A DNA stretch of 42,188 nucleotides, from assembly GCF_019039035.1 (NCBI RefSeq), contig NZ_JAHNZT010000051.1, positions 1 to 42,188 on the forward strand, written 5' to 3'. Within the stretch, counting starts at the first letter, position 1; each line of letters begins with the position of its first letter. Of this stretch, positions 11,532 to 20,174 are shown piece after piece. The position numbers and the translations under genes are program-made. The notes beneath the pieces were generated by a model, which was given only the letters and a program-made list of their open reading frames with translations, made no database searches and was not told the DNA's origin. The stretch is from Citreicoccus inhibens (GTDB lineage: Bacteria; Myxococcota; Myxococcia; Myxococcales; Myxococcaceae).

Positions 11532-13076
11532 TCAGCCGCGCGGCTGGACCTTGAAGCGGCTCGTCACCACCGTGAGCCCCTCGGCCACGGCCTGAAGGTC
11601 CTGCGCGATACGGGTCGTGCGCCCGGTGGCGTCGACCCCCTGCTTCACGAGCTCCGCCACGTTGCGAGCCCCCTGCACGGCCTGCTCGCTGGACTGGCGC
11701 TGCTGGCGCGTGGCGATGGTGATCTGCCGCGCGGCCTCGCTCGTACCGCGCGCCAGTTCGACGATGCGCTGAAACACCGAGGAGGCCTGCTCCGCCACTT
11801 CCACGCCTCGGTCGCTCGTCACCATGCCCATGCGAGACTTCGACACGGCCTCTTCACCCGAGTCCTGAACCTTCTCGACGATGCGCGCGATGTCCCGCGC
11901 GGACGCGGACACGTTCTCCGCGAGCTTGCGCATCTCCGCGGCCACCAGCGAGAAGCCGCGCCCCACCTCGCCCGCCTTCGTTCCCTCCAGCGCCGCGTTG
12001 AGCGCGAGGAGGTCCGAGCGCTCCGCCACCTGATTGATGACCTGCGCGATCTTCGACACCTGCCGCAGGTCCTGGTTGAGCCCGACGATGGCGTCCGCCA
12101 CGCCCTTGGACTCGATGCGGATGTCGTTGATGCCCTGCACGACCTGCGCGACCACGGCCATCGCCTCGGCCACCGCCTCGTGCGTGCGCCGGGCGCTGGA
12201 CTCCACCACCTCGGTGGAGCTGGAGATCTGCTCGGCGGTGCGGCTCAGCTCCTCGAACGTCGCGGCAATCTGCTGCGCGTAGGCCGCCTGTTGGCTGATG
12301 ACGTGTTCCTGATCCGCCGAGGCCCCCAACAACCCGCGCGACGCGGAGGAGAGCTGCTCCGTGCGCGACACCAACTCCAGCACCGTCGTGCGCAGCGTGC
12401 CCAGCATCTCGTTGAACGAGTGCGCCATGCGCCGCACCTCGCCGGACGCGGACACCTCCAGCTCGCCGCGCGCCAGCTCGCCTCGGGCCACCTCGCGTGC
12501 GACCTCCGCCACGCGCGAGACCGGCGCGGAGATGGCGCGGCTGATCACCACGGCCAGGCCCAGGCCGAGCAGCGTCGCGCACAGGTACCCCAGCAGCGAG
12601 TAGCCCCTCACACTCCCGAGCGCCAGCTCCAGGTCGTCCGTGCCAAATCCCGCCACATAGACCTGAGCCCCGGCCGGGCAGCGCACCACCACCAGGTCCT
12701 CCCGCCGCTCGATTCCGCACGCCTCCGAGGGCAGGGCGCCCGCGGCCAGCACGTCACCCGGAACGCGACCGCGCGCGTGGACCACGGAGCCGTCCCGCCG
12801 AAGCACGCCCTGGAAGCGCACTCCGAGACCGCCCGCCTCCGTCCGGGAGAACACCTCATCGAGCCGCGCCCGAGCGGTGTCGGAGCCATCCATGCCCACC
12901 GCCGCGGGATGACTCGCCACCAGCGAGGCCACCGCGCGTGCGCGCTGCTCCAACACTTGAAGTCCCGCCGCCCGCTGCCGCGCCGGGAAGTACCCGCCGC
13001 TGAACAGGACCACCGCGAGGCAGGGAACGAGCACCGCGATCGCCACCTGCACCCGCAAGCTCAGACGACCCCACAT
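11532..13076 (-). CDS. Methyl-accepting chemotaxis protein
   Basis: A 514-residue receptor with ATG at 13076 and GGGGAG seven bases upstream. TM1 is at about 10-28, then a periplasmic domain of about 130 residues with a Cys pair (EACGIE, VVRCPAG), TM2 at about 163-185, a HAMP domain to about 240, and a long cytoplasmic coiled coil. The signalling tip NLLALNAA-type motif reads LLALNAALEGTKAGEVGRGF, then VAAEMRKLAENV, which bind CheW and CheA. There is no C-terminal CheR/CheB pentapeptide. No che genes are nearby, so it must feed an array encoded elsewhere. Its position directly upstream of a sugar-binding protein suggests that it reads that protein or its ligand. Confidence 0.93.
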   Translation of the reverse strand: MWGRLSLRVQVAIAVLVPCLAVVLFSGGYFPARQRAAGLQVLEQRARAVASLVASHPAAVGMDGSDTARARLDEVFSRTEAGGLGVRFQGVLRRDGSVVHARGRVPGDVLAAGALPSEACGIERREDLVVVRCPAGAQVYVAGFGTDDLELALGSVRGYSLLGYLCATLLGLGLAVVISRAISAPVSRVAEVAREVARGELARGELEVSASGEVRRMAHSFNEMLGTLRTTVLELVSRTEQLSSASRGLLGASADQEHVISQQAAYAQQIAATFEELSRTAEQISSSTEVVESSARRTHEAVAEAMAVVAQVVQGINDIRIESKGVADAIVGLNQDLRQVSKIAQVINQVAERSDLLALNAALEGTKAGEVGRGFSLVAAEMRKLAENVSASARDIARIVEKVQDSGEEAVSKSRMGMVTSDRGVEVAEQASSVFQRIVELARGTSEAARQITIATRQQRQSSEQAVQGARNVAELVKQGVDATGRTTRIAQDLQAVAEGLTVVTSRFKVQPRG

Positions 13077-13282
13077 GCAGCCGCTCCCCTCTGGAGGATC
13101 CGAGCCGGGGACGCTAGGCCCTGTGCGACATCAGCGTCAAACTCGCACCCCGTCCCCCACGAATCGCGCCCTGAACCGGGTGCGCGCCGAGCGGCCGGGC
13201 GACGCGCGCGCGACTGATGGCCTCGATTGCTCTTTCCATCGTCTTCTCAAGGGGTTGGGGCGCCCAGCCGGGGACTTTCCCT

Positions 13283-13312
13283 TTGACACGGCGCGGAGGG
13301 TGTCATTAGGGT
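13283..13312 (+). promoter_or_regulatory. Candidate sigma-70-like promoter for nuoAB
   Basis: TTGACA at 13283-13288, an 18-base spacer, then TAGGGT at 13307-13312. The -35 box is perfect and the -10 box keeps T1, A2 and T6. A transcript would begin within about three bases of the nuoA ATG at 13322. The only nearby GGAGG (13296-13300) is 21 bases from the ATG, inside the promoter, so nuoA could be read from a leaderless or nearly leaderless mRNA. Confidence 0.5.
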
Positions 13313-13321
13313 CCGCGCCCG

Positions 13322-13690
13322 ATGATTACTCCCCTCGCACCGTACCTGCCGTTGGCGGTGGTGCTCCTGCTGGCCGGCCTCATGGCGATGGCCATCCCGC
13401 AGCTGACCACCCGGCTGGGCCCCAAGCGCCCCAGCGCCATCAAGTCGTCCCCCTTCGAGGCGGGTTCCGAGTCGAGCGGCCCTGCACGTCAGCGCTTCGC
13501 GGTGAAGTTCTACGTGGTCGCGCTGCTCTTCATCGTGTTCGACGTGGAAGCGGTGTTCCTGTACCCGTGGGCAGTGAACTTCCAGGCGCTCGGCTGGTTC
13601 GGCTACGTCGAGATGCTGGTTTTCGCGGCGACGCTGATCGTGGGCCTTATCTACGTTTGGAAGAAGGGCGCTCTCGACTGGGAGAGCTGA
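13322..13690 (+). CDS. nuoA: NADH-quinone oxidoreductase subunit A
   Basis: A 122-residue membrane subunit of complex I. Three helices are visible (about 8-28, 62-82 and 92-112). The conserved loop between the first two carries the family signature KSSPFEAGSESSG and RFAVKFYVVALLFIVFDVE, with the acidic FDVE. It lies at the junction between membrane arm and quinone-site subunits. nuoB follows after six bases, so the pair is co-transcribed. The length is normal for NuoA. No Shine-Dalgarno site precedes the ATG. Confidence 0.96.
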   Translation: MITPLAPYLPLAVVLLLAGLMAMAIPQLTTRLGPKRPSAIKSSPFEAGSESSGPARQRFAVKFYVVALLFIVFDVEAVFLYPWAVNFQALGWFGYVEMLVFAATLIVGLIYVWKKGALDWES

Positions 13691-13696
13691 GCAATC

Positions 13697-14260
<564 letters not shown>

Positions 14261-14287
14261 CTCCGCGCGACGTTCGCGCCAGGTCCC

Positions 14288-14328
14288 GGGCCCCTGCCCC
14301 TCTCCCCATCGGAGAGGAGCTGGGGCCC
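14288..14328. terminator. Nested hairpin after nuoB
   Basis: The outer stem GGGCCCC/GGGGCCC (14288-14294 with 14322-14328) encloses a second perfect stem CCTCTCC/GGAGAGG (14299-14305 with 14311-14317, 5-base loop). It lies between convergent nuoB and the thioesterase, so it could end transcription from both sides. Confidence 0.6.
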
Positions 14329-14343
14329 GCGCCATTTCCGGGC

Positions 14344-14817
14344 CTACCAGCGGTGATAGGCGGGGTGGCCTTCCTTCACGGCGACGAAGGTGCCTCGGCA
14401 CAGCGCGGTCACCTTGCCGCCCGCGGTGAGCGTGCCCTCGATGACGGCGCGGTCGCCCTGGAGCTGCACGGGTCTGGCCTCCAACCGCACCGGGCCCGAC
14501 ATGGGCGTGGGGCGCTTGAGCGTGATCGCGTAGTCCGCGGTGACGGTGCACGGAGGCGACGAGGCCCCCTGCGCTTTCATCAGGTGGTACGCGGCCGTCC
14601 AGTTGCAGTGGCAGTCCAGCAGCGCGCCGATGATCCCGCCATTGAGGACACCCGGGAAGGCCTGGTGGTGCTCGGACGGGGTCCACTCCGCCACGACGAG
14701 GTCACCCTCCACGCGGCTGCGGATGCGCAGCCCCTGGGGGTTCGCCGGGCCGCAACCGAAGCAGGCGTTGTGAGGGGCGTAGGTTTCCTGAAGGCTGGGG
14801 GAATCTGTCGTCGACAT
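14344..14817 (-). CDS. PaaI-like hotdog-fold thioesterase
   Basis: A 157-residue hotdog protein starting at ATG 14817 ([12 protein letters not shown]). The N-terminal [16 protein letters not shown] motif, with two cysteines near the start, and the FPGVLNGGIIGALLDCH helix segment, where Asn-Gly-Gly and Asp lie at the catalytic position, are typical of the PaaI/4HBT acyl-CoA thioesterase group. It probably hydrolyses an acyl-CoA in the cytoplasm. The first 116 bases overlap the end of the upstream gene on the same strand in another frame, so translation may be coupled. It interrupts the nuo locus together with its neighbour. Confidence 0.83.
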   Translation of the reverse strand: MSTTDSPSLQETYAPHNACFGCGPANPQGLRIRSRVEGDLVVAEWTPSEHHQAFPGVLNGGIIGALLDCHCNWTAAYHLMKAQGASSPPCTVTADYAITLKRPTPMSGPVRLEARPVQLQGDRAVIEGTLTAGGKVTALCRGTFVAVKEGHPAYHRW

Positions 14818-16840
14818 GGCCCGCGACCTTACGCCAGCCACGCTCGGGTGCGCGCTCTCTCACGCCATCCAGCCACGCCGCCAGCGCATCCGCGTCCGCC
14901 CCCTCACACTCGCCCTCGCACGAGCGCAGCTCGCTCCCGTCCTCCTGCGGCCGGTCCACCACCCAGCGCTGCCCATCGAAGGCGCCCCGGTCTTTCTCCT
15001 TCAACACCGCGTCGCCCGCCGCGTCCGTCATCTCCACCACACCATCCGAGCGGATCCGATACGCGTTGAAGTCGCGCGGCGCGCCGGGCCAGTGCCCCGG
15101 ACTGAAGACCTCGGGGCTCACGTGCGTGTAGCCCGTCTCGGCGTAGAGCGGCGCGACGTCGCGCGCCTCACCGCGCAGCAGCGGCGCCAAGGACAACCCA
15201 TCCACGTCGCTCGGCCCCCCCAGCCCGGACAGCTCCAGCAGCGTGGGCCCCACGTCCACCAGCCGAACGAGGGCATCCACTTCAGACGGACCACGCCCCC
15301 ATCGGCGCGGCGGCTTCACGGCGAGCAGGATGTGGTTCTCCTCGTCGGACAGTCGAGCGCCATGCACGGACGTGGCCCCCGCCAGGTCCGGGCGATCCGC
15401 GTGGAAGCTCTCGCCATGGTCCGAGAACAGGACGATGAGCGCGTCGTCATAGCGCCCGCTGCGACGCAGGTCTTCGAGCAGGCGCCCCACCTGTGAGTCC
15501 GCCTGGGCCAGCAGCTCATCGTAGAGCGCCTCCGCGCCCTCGCGACTCCACCCGCCCTTGGCCCCCGGAGACACGGGCGCGAAGTGCATGCGGAGCCGGC
15601 GCTCCAGCGGCTCACTGGCCGCGACGTAGCGTCGGTAGAACGGGTACACCGGGTCGCCTGGGAAGTGCGCGGCGGTGGCGTGGAAGGCGAACAACGTGGG
15701 ACCCGAGGCCGCCTCGTTGCCCAGCCGCGCCGACAATCGCGACGCATAGCCCATCGGATCGTGGATGCCCGCCAGCGCGCGGTTGTCGATGAACTCGGGA
15801 ACCCACGCCGCGCCGAGCGCGTTGTCCGCGAACATCCCCAGCGCGCGGTAGCGCAGCTTCTCCAGCGCGAAGTTGATGGCACCGTGTGGCGGTTGCAACC
15901 GGGTGGCGAAACCCGAGGCGGGCCCCTCGTGGTGGAAGCGCGAGCAGTCCGTGGCGAACACCGTGCGCCAGCCCGCCGCGGTGAAGGCGGACGCGAAGGT
16001 CTCCGCGGGCACCATCCGCGTGTCCGCCGTGAGCGGATAGCGCACCCCGGTTCGCGTGGGCCAGCGGGCAGTGAGCATCGCGCGCCACGCGGGCTCGGTC
16101 TGAGCAATGGGCGTGTACGCATGGGTGAACTGCGTGGCGTCCGCGACGAAGCGAGCGACGTTCGGAGCCACGCCACGCCCCGCGGCCTCCAGGCGATCCG
16201 GACGGAAGGCATCGATGCCGATGAGCACCACGAGCGGCGGCGGCTCCGCCCCCACCTTCCGCGCGGGAGCCCAGCTCCAGAACCCGACGGCCGCCACGCT
16301 CGCCGCGACGAGCCCGACCGACACCGCCCGAGGCATGGCGCGCACCCGAGGCGCCAGCCCGGCCGCATGCGCGAGAAGCCACGCCAACGCGACGCCGCGC
16401 GGCTGCCAGGGCTGGCCATGGTCCACGAGCCACGCCAGCACCGGACGCAGCGAAGGCAGGTCATCGAACAAGGCCGGACGCGCGATGGCTCGGTCCCAGG
16501 CGAGCAGCCCCAGAAGCACCACGCCCTGCCCCACCGTGAGCAGCGCCCGCGCCACCCCGCGAGCCCCCCACGCTTGCGCGAGAAGTCCCGCGCTCGCCGC
16601 CAGCAGCGCGCCCGCCAGCGCGTAGACGGTCGCCACGCGCAGCAGCAGCTCCGGGAGGAGCGGACGGACCGCGGCCGCGAGCGCCGCATAGGGACCGTCC
16701 ACGGGGACGTCCACCCCCACCGCGCCCGCGCGCAGCAGCCCCGCCGTCTCCGCGCCGAAGAGCGCCACCCCACCCAGGACACCCAGGGTCAGGTGCCAGC
16801 ACACGAGACGCGGAAGGCCGCACGGAGGGGAGGCAGGCAT
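14702..16840 (-). CDS. Membrane-anchored alkaline-phosphatase-superfamily (sulfatase-like) hydrolase or transferase
   Basis: A 712-residue protein with ATG at 16840 and no Shine-Dalgarno site. About five hydrophobic segments in the first 190 residues anchor a large periplasmic domain. That domain has the superfamily metal motifs: [12 protein letters not shown] at the start, [10 protein letters not shown], and a late His in [13 protein letters not shown]. The nucleophile region reads [10 protein letters not shown], not C/S-x-P-x-R, so formylglycine cannot form and Thr is the likely nucleophile, as in phosphoethanolamine and phosphoglycerol transferases. The last 38 residues are encoded inside the thioesterase gene and look like a shadow frame, suggesting that the original stop was lost. 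Envelope glycan or lipid modification is a plausible role. Confidence 0.78.
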   Translation of the reverse strand: MPASPPCGLPRLVCWHLTLGVLGGVALFGAETAGLLRAGAVGVDVPVDGPYAALAAAVRPLLPELLLRVATVYALAGALLAASAGLLAQAWGARGVARALLTVGQGVVLLGLLAWDRAIARPALFDDLPSLRPVLAWLVDHGQPWQPRGVALAWLLAHAAGLAPRVRAMPRAVSVGLVAASVAAVGFWSWAPARKVGAEPPPLVVLIGIDAFRPDRLEAAGRGVAPNVARFVADATQFTHAYTPIAQTEPAWRAMLTARWPTRTGVRYPLTADTRMVPAETFASAFTAAGWRTVFATDCSRFHHEGPASGFATRLQPPHGAINFALEKLRYRALGMFADNALGAAWVPEFIDNRALAGIHDPMGYASRLSARLGNEAASGPTLFAFHATAAHFPGDPVYPFYRRYVAASEPLERRLRMHFAPVSPGAKGGWSREGAEALYDELLAQADSQVGRLLEDLRRSGRYDDALIVLFSDHGESFHADRPDLAGATSVHGARLSDEENHILLAVKPPRRWGRGPSEVDALVRLVDVGPTLLELSGLGGPSDVDGLSLAPLLRGEARDVAPLYAETGYTHVSPEVFSPGHWPGAPRDFNAYRIRSDGVVEMTDAAGDAVLKEKDRGAFDGQRWVVDRPQEDGSELRSCEGECEGADADALAAWLDGVRERAPERGWRKVAGHVDDRFPQPSGNLRPSQRLLRLRPGEPPGAAHPQPRGG

Positions 16841-16848
16841 GGGCCGCG

Positions 16849-16854
16849 TCTATA
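16849..16854 (-). promoter_or_regulatory. Possible -10 box (TATAGA) for the sulfatase-like gene
   Basis: TATAGA on the minus strand lies eight bases before ATG 16840, and no ribosome site intervenes, so transcription would start at or just before the start codon. I see no convincing -35 box. Confidence 0.3.
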
Positions 16855-16955
16855 CCGAATGTCACACGCGCGCCACGGCGAGGGGGGCTTCCGAGGGCCC
16901 CCGGGGCGACACCGGAGAGTGGAACCGGACCGCCCCGCAGGATAAGGGGAAGCGC

Positions 16956-18215
16956 GTGCAGGCCAGCGACATGGAGGGGATGGACGAATCGGTGGGTCGC
17001 GCGCTCGGGCGCGAGCGCTGGGCCAACGGCCGCCACATGGCGTGGGTGCGGCTCGGCGCGGTCAGCCTCCTGTTCGGCGTGGTGTTCTACCTGGGACGCA
17101 CTCGGGGGCTCGCGGACTGGGAGGTCTACCTGGGCCCCTTCGCGGTCTACTGGCTGTGCACCGCCGTGGTGGGCGTCGCGGTGGCGACGTCTCGGCGGGC
17201 CGCGCAGTGGGCGGGCCTGTCCATCGCCTTCATCGACGTGCCCGCGGTGTTCTGGCTCCAGCATCTCGCGCTGCCCGTGTCGCCCTCGCCGGGCGGCGTG
17301 GCCGGCTTCACGCTGGGCATCTTCGTCGTGCTGGTCCTGCTGTCCGCGCTGGGACTGCGGCGCGCGGTGACAGCGGTGGTGACGGCCATCAGCGCCCTGG
17401 CGGAGATGCGGCTCCAGCAGGAAGCCCACATCGGCATCGGGGCGCAGGTGGCCGCGCTCGTCATGCTCGCCGTCGCTGCCGCGGGCGCCAGCCGCCTGCT
17501 CCAGCGCGTGCGCGCGCTCTCCGCCGCGGTCAGCCGTGAGGAGCTCAAGCGCGCTCGGCTGGGCCGCTACTTCTCCCCCGCCGTCGCGGAGCGCCTCCAG
17601 CACTTCGCCTCGCCCCTGCCGGAGCTGCGCGAGGTCACGGTGCTCTTCGCCGACGTGCGCGACTTCACGGCGCTCAGCGAGCGGCTGCCCCCAGGCCAGG
17701 TCGTCGAGCTCCTCAACGAGTACTACGGGCGCATGGTCGAGGTGGTGTTCCGCCACAACGGCACGCTCGACAAGTTCATCGGTGATGCACTGATGGTGTA
17801 CTTCGGAGCGCCGCTGGACGACCCGGACCACGCCCGGAGCGCGGTGCGGTGCGCCCTGGACATGGTCAAGGAGCTGGAGGCCGTCAACGCCGAGCGCGCC
17901 CGGCGAGGCGAGCCCGGACTCCGGATGGGGGTGGGCGTCCACACCGGCCCGGTGGTGTTGGGCAACATCGGCTCCACGGCCCGTCGCATGGAGTACACCG
18001 CCATTGGTGACACGGTGAACCTGGCCAGCCGCATCGAGGGGTTGACCAAGCAGTTGGGCGTGGTGGCGCTCGCGTCCCAGGCGACCCGGGAGCGGGCGGG
18101 CGCGGCCTTCGAGTGGGCGGCGGCCCCCGTGACGGCGGTCCCCGGCAAGAGCCAGCCCGTGGCCACCTTCATCCCCGCGCCAGCCCCTCCGTCCGGCTCG
18201 AACGCGGCGGCATGA
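16956..18215 (+). CDS. Membrane-bound class III adenylate/guanylate cyclase
   Basis: A 419-residue protein. I chose GTG 16956 (AAGGGGA six bases upstream); in-frame ATGs at 16971 and 16980 are alternatives, and the frame open further upstream is divergent-promoter DNA. About five to six helices fill residues 25-190 with no known sensor domain, then a short coiled linker, then the catalytic domain (about 225-400). Metal aspartates are in [10 protein letters not shown] and [24 protein letters not shown] gives the adenine-contact and transition-state residues (the Lys in DKFIGD and the Arg in ASR). All catalytic positions I can align are present, so it should be active and homodimeric, and ATP is favoured. 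It sits directly upstream of nuoC with the same orientation, but a strong promoter lies between them. Confidence 0.9.
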   Translation: MQASDMEGMDESVGRALGRERWANGRHMAWVRLGAVSLLFGVVFYLGRTRGLADWEVYLGPFAVYWLCTAVVGVAVATSRRAAQWAGLSIAFIDVPAVFWLQHLALPVSPSPGGVAGFTLGIFVVLVLLSALGLRRAVTAVVTAISALAEMRLQQEAHIGIGAQVAALVMLAVAAAGASRLLQRVRALSAAVSREELKRARLGRYFSPAVAERLQHFASPLPELREVTVLFADVRDFTALSERLPPGQVVELLNEYYGRMVEVVFRHNGTLDKFIGDALMVYFGAPLDDPDHARSAVRCALDMVKELEAVNAERARRGEPGLRMGVGVHTGPVVLGNIGSTARRMEYTAIGDTVNLASRIEGLTKQLGVVALASQATRERAGAAFEWAAAPVTAVPGKSQPVATFIPAPAPPSGSNAAA

Positions 18216-18311
18216 CGGCCCGGGCCAGGTCGCTCGGCCGTCCAGGGACGGGGCAGATCCACCTGTTCGCTTCTGGCTCGCCTAAGTGGCCTACATGCCT
18301 GAGGGTTTACG

Positions 18312-18341
18312 TTGACGCCCCCGGGGCACGGTCCCTATAAC
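18312..18341 (+). promoter_or_regulatory. Strong sigma-70-like promoter for nuoCDGHI
   Basis: TTGACG (18312-18317), an 18-base spacer and TATAAC (18336-18341), each one base from consensus, in a 161-base gap between the cyclase and nuoC. The predicted start near 18348 leaves a leader of about 29 bases before the TTG start of nuoC. It is the best-matching promoter I found by eye in the window. Confidence 0.7.
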
Positions 18342-18376
18342 GCCGCGGATTCCTCTGCCGTCATCGAGGCTACCCC

Positions 18377-18910
18377 TTGAGCATTTTCGCGTTGGACAGG
18401 GTCACCGCCCAATTTCCCGAGGCGGTCGCGGAGCGCTACGTCGACCGCGCCGGCGGCGCCTGGGCCGTCATCCATGCCGACTGGCTGCCGAAGGTCGCCG
18501 CGTTCCTCAAGAACGACCCCGAGCTGAACTTCAAGCTGTTCGGCTCCGCGGATGCCGTGGACCGGTTGCACCTGGCCGAGAACGACCCGCGCTTCGAGGT
18601 CGTCTACTTCCTCTACTCCCTCACCCGCCATGAGCACGTGCGCCTGAAGGTGCGCGTCTCGGAGTCCAAGGCGGAGCTGCCCTCGCTCGCGCCGCTGTAC
18701 CGGGGCGCGGACTGGTGGGAGCGCTTCGTCTGGGACTTCTACGGCATCCGTTTCACGGGGCACCCGGACCTGCGACGCATCCTCCTGTACGAGGAGTTCC
18801 AGGGCCACCCGCTGCGCAAGGACTACGCGCTGCGCGACCGGCAGCCGCTCATCCCCGAGCGCCCCATCAAGGACATCTTCCGCGGCCCCGGCACCAGCGG
18901 CATCGCCTGA
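18377..18910 (+). CDS. nuoC: NADH-quinone oxidoreductase subunit C
   Basis: A 177-residue subunit beginning with TTG at 18377, with GAGG about eight bases upstream. The 30-kDa-subunit signature is complete: WERFVWDFYGIRF, then TGHPDLRRILL, and a C-terminal HPLRKDYAL. It packs against NuoD and NuoB near the quinone site. It is a stand-alone subunit, not fused to NuoD as in E. coli. nuoD starts ten bases after the stop, so it heads a nuoCDGHI operon. Confidence 0.95.
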   Translation: MSIFALDRVTAQFPEAVAERYVDRAGGAWAVIHADWLPKVAAFLKNDPELNFKLFGSADAVDRLHLAENDPRFEVVYFLYSLTRHEHVRLKVRVSESKAELPSLAPLYRGADWWERFVWDFYGIRFTGHPDLRRILLYEEFQGHPLRKDYALRDRQPLIPERPIKDIFRGPGTSGIA

Positions 18911-18920
18911 CGAGGACACC

Positions 18921-20174
18921 ATGGCCGACAGCGCCAAGCCCGAAGCCCACGCTCCCAACCCCGACATCGACTCGTATGCGCACGAGTCCGAGCTGGAAGC
19001 CCATCTTCAGACCAAGAGCATGGTCATCAACATGGGCCCCTCCCACCCGGCCACGCACGGCACCGTGCGGCTGAAGGTGGAGCTCGATGGCGAGACCATC
19101 ACGAAGATCGATCCGGAGATCGGCTTCCTCCACCGCGGCTTCCAGAAGAGCTGCGAGAACGTCACGTGGACGCAGTGCCTGCCCTACACGGACCGGCTCA
19201 ACTACCTGTCCGCGATGATGAACAACTTCGGGTTCCTCAACGCCGTCGAGAAGCTCATCGGCTTGGAGATCCCGGAGCGCGCGCAGTACATCCGCGTCAT
19301 CGGCTCGGAGCTGCACCGGCTGACGGATCACCTGACGTGCGTGGGCGCCACCGGCCTGGAGATGGGCGGCTTCGCGCCGTTCCTCTACGGCATGGAGGCC
19401 CGTGAGCTCATCCAGGACCGGGTCACCGAGCTGACCGGCGCGCGCCTCACCACCAGCTTCGGCCGCGTGGGTGGCATCAACCGCGACCTGCCCGAGGGCT
19501 GGATCGCCAAGGTCCACAAGACGCTGACCCGCACGGAGGAGCTGCTCGTCGAGATGGACGGGCTGCTCACGCGCAACCGCATCTTCGTGGACCGCACCAA
19601 GGACACGGGCGTCATCACCGCCGACGACGCCATCGACTACGGGTGGACGGGCCCCGCGCTGCGCGCCTGCGGCGTGGACTACGACATCCGCAAGGTGCGC
19701 CCCTACTGGGTCTACGAGCGGTTCGACTTCGACGTCCCGGTGGGCGAGCACGGCGACAACTACGATCGCTACCTCGTCCGCCTGGAGGAGATGCGCCAGT
19801 CCATCCGCATCCTGCGGCAGGCGATGGACACCATCCCCGCCGGCCCCATCATCGTGGACGACTGGCGCATCGCGCTGCCGCCCAAGCCCGAGGTCTACGG
19901 GACCATCGAGGGCGTGATGGCGCACTTCAAGCTCGTGATGGAGGGCATCCAGGTGCCCCCCGGCGAGGTCTACGACTCCACCGAGGCCTCCAACGGAGAG
20001 CTCGGCTGGTATCTGGTGAGCGACGGCCGCGGCCGTCCGTACAAGGTGCACGTGCGCGCCCCCGGCTTCCCCGTCCTGGCCGCCCTGCCGCACATCATCA
20101 CGGGCAAGATGCTTCCGGATCTCGTGCCCACCTTTGACACCATCAACATGATCGGCGGCGAGGTCGAGCAGTGA
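18921..20174 (+). CDS. nuoD: NADH-quinone oxidoreductase subunit D
   Basis: A 417-residue 49-kDa subunit. The first 35 residues are a hydrophilic extension; the conserved domain starts at MVINMGPSHPATHG, whose His/Tyr region forms the quinone-head pocket, and IGFLHRGFQK follows. The C-terminal DLVPTFDTINMIGGEVEQ ends as in the family. It overlaps nuoG by GTGA, which couples their translation. NuoD is related to the large subunit of NiFe hydrogenases but lacks nickel cysteines, as expected. Confidence 0.97.
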   Translation: MADSAKPEAHAPNPDIDSYAHESELEAHLQTKSMVINMGPSHPATHGTVRLKVELDGETITKIDPEIGFLHRGFQKSCENVTWTQCLPYTDRLNYLSAMMNNFGFLNAVEKLIGLEIPERAQYIRVIGSELHRLTDHLTCVGATGLEMGGFAPFLYGMEARELIQDRVTELTGARLTTSFGRVGGINRDLPEGWIAKVHKTLTRTEELLVEMDGLLTRNRIFVDRTKDTGVITADDAIDYGWTGPALRACGVDYDIRKVRPYWVYERFDFDVPVGEHGDNYDRYLVRLEEMRQSIRILRQAMDTIPAGPIIVDDWRIALPPKPEVYGTIEGVMAHFKLVMEGIQVPPGEVYDSTEASNGELGWYLVSDGRGRPYKVHVRAPGFPVLAALPHIITGKMLPDLVPTFDTINMIGGEVEQ

